From Massospora cicadina (Eukaryota; Entomophthoromycota; Entomophthoromycetes; Entomophthorales; Entomophthoraceae): DNA of 64,000 nucleotides. Each line of letters starts with the position of its first letter. Positions within the stretch are counted from its first letter, which is position 1. The notes beneath the pieces were generated by a model, which worked only from the letters and a program-made list of their open reading frames with translations, ran no database searches and was not told where the DNA came from. Location: assembly GCA_022478985.1 (NCBI GenBank), contig JAKSZP010017374.1:1-64000 (forward strand). The letters run 5' to 3'. The position numbers and the translations under genes are program-made. Of the stretch, positions 62,606 through 64,000 are shown one piece after another.

Positions 62606-64000
62606 GATAGCAACAATGCTGTTATTGCAGATTTTTATAACTGTTTCAGGATCTGGTTACAGTTGTTTGCTGAACAATCTTCTTAGGTTCTTAATGAGCA
62701 AAGCCAGTCCAGGAGGTATGGGGTTGAGCTGCTTTGTTGATAAGGCAGAGATGTTCAGTGAGTTTTAGTTCAAAGCACAAGTGAGAGCAAAAATTATAAA
62801 AGTAAAATAAAATTTTGCAAATAACTTATCAACTACTGAAAGAGAACAGGCCATTGACCTCTGTAGGAAGGCGCTGGCCTTAAATTTTATAGATTAGACT
62901 AAGCTTCAGCATATGAATGCATAAGAAAGTTTTAATTTTAGCTCTAATTTGGAGCAAAAATCTTGAAATGTTCTAGGGTATACATGGCAATGTGGAAAAG
63001 CTGCTCTGAATCAAAAATGATAGGTTGGAAGTTGAGCATAATTTTGGGGTGCCATTCAGCACCAAATTTGATTTATCAACTAAAAGGGCGCCATTAAAAC
63101 TGAGGCTGGTGGATGCAATAAAGGTAAGTATTACAAATGTTGATAATTAAAATATATACCCAACCCGTCATAAAATTAATAGCCCTTTTGCTAGTATATA
63201 GCTTGGTTAGTGAGTGACTTGACTTAATTTCATCTGTATAATACCAATTTTATTCTTACTTGATTCAAGATCACTAAACAAACTCATTAGCCTAGCTACT
63301 GATAAGCTAAGATCATGTTATTTTATAGAGGTGAGTAATTAGGCTACCAAAGCTGATTTTAAAATACCAATACCACAATAAGGTCACTAGCATAGCTGAT
63401 GTATAAGTTTAATTATACCAGTGCACGCCTGTCTTCAATTTTAGAGCTAAAAGATATAATATCACCCTTATTAGGGTTTAAGTTGTGTTTTGTTAAGTTG
63501 AGAGGTTAAATGAGGTACAATATCAGATGGCACCATGATATGGACTCTTACTCACTTTTTGAGCATTTTTTAGTATAGGAAATGTAAGTTTTAGGTGAAG
63601 TTGTGATTAACTTATAGAATCTACTAATAGAAGATTAATATGTACATCTGTCTTAGATCCAGAAAATAAAATATGTTTAAGGTAAGTAGGTGGCTTAAGT
63701 TAGCCAGGCCAGTACTTTGTTGATTCCATATAGATTATAATTTTTACAAAGTGGTGGCTGATAAGAGTTTTTTAAATGTTAGTTGCTACTAGCAGGCTAA
63801 AGTTGCCAAAAATGGTATAGCAGAATAAAAAATAATGTATTATGATCAGATAGAATGTATTATAGTGTTTCTAGTTATGATTATCTATATAGTCAATTAA
63901 CCATTTTTAATCAAAACAGAAATTAAACTAAAAAGTACAAAAAGTTGGTTATACTTTTTATAAGTTGAAATCACCTGTAAAAAGTTTTTTTAAAAGGGTA
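62606..64000. other. AT-rich, no gene or element recognised
   Basis: Only short frames occur. No repeat shared with the rest of the window, RNA gene or domain was seen. Confidence 0.5.

Overview
The window is repeat-rich eukaryotic DNA from a large, transposon-packed genome. I see no bacterial operons, rRNA or intact tRNA genes. Ty3/gypsy (Metaviridae-type) elements, several L1/Tad-like LINE families whose ORF1 carries a CCHC knuckle, a hAT non-autonomous element, a tRNA-derived SINE, solo LTRs and a compact non-autonomous LTR element fill most of it. The best single-gene evidence for a host is a C2H2 zinc-finger gene (47,025-47,657, minus) that reads best if two very short introns (29 and 34 nt) are removed. 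An early-diverging fungus with a giant genome is my best guess, at low confidence; nothing here fixes the species.

Layout. 1-9,664: a decayed chromodomain Ty3/gypsy element on plus (gypsy-1), split by a full-length antisense LINE (LINE-A1, 2,917-8,181, 16-bp target duplication) and by an unexplained ~0.65-kb insertion. 10,139-10,442: a three-unit tandem repeat. 11,027-12,923: a complete 1.9-kb ORF1-only LINE-like element (LINE-C) with a perfect 16-bp duplication; five or more 5'-truncated relatives lie elsewhere. 13.5-16.1 kb: LINE-D remnant. 17,651-22,927: second full-length LINE-A (LINE-A2, 15-bp duplication) with a 426-codon open stretch in ORF2.

25.0-40.8 kb: a long LINE-B on minus, broken by a solo LTR (29,905-30,799, duplication AATAT) and by a complete Ty3/gypsy element (gypsy-2, 33,284-40,630, 481-bp LTRs, duplication GGCTG). 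41.6-44.8 kb: further LINE-C copies, including a 33-bp insertion bounded by an 18-bp duplication. 45,035-46,258: degenerate minisatellite between 230-bp direct repeats. 46.3-49.77 kb: the least repetitive stretch, holding the C2H2 gene.

49,770-51,647: hAT element (8-bp duplication) that received a SINE and a LINE-C fragment. 51,809-62,605: a 10.8-kb Ty3/gypsy element (gypsy-3) whose body and 3' LTR were later hit by a related solo LTR, a 2.1-kb LTR element with 46-codon tandem repeats, a LINE-C fragment and a second copy of the 895-bp solo LTR. 62.6-64.0 kb: AT-rich, no gene seen.

Functionally the window is mostly a graveyard. Catalytic motifs are mutated, frames are broken, and paired LTRs differ mainly by transitions, which points to cytosine methylation or a RIP-like process. 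The nested target-site duplications allow the order of insertion to be read directly.
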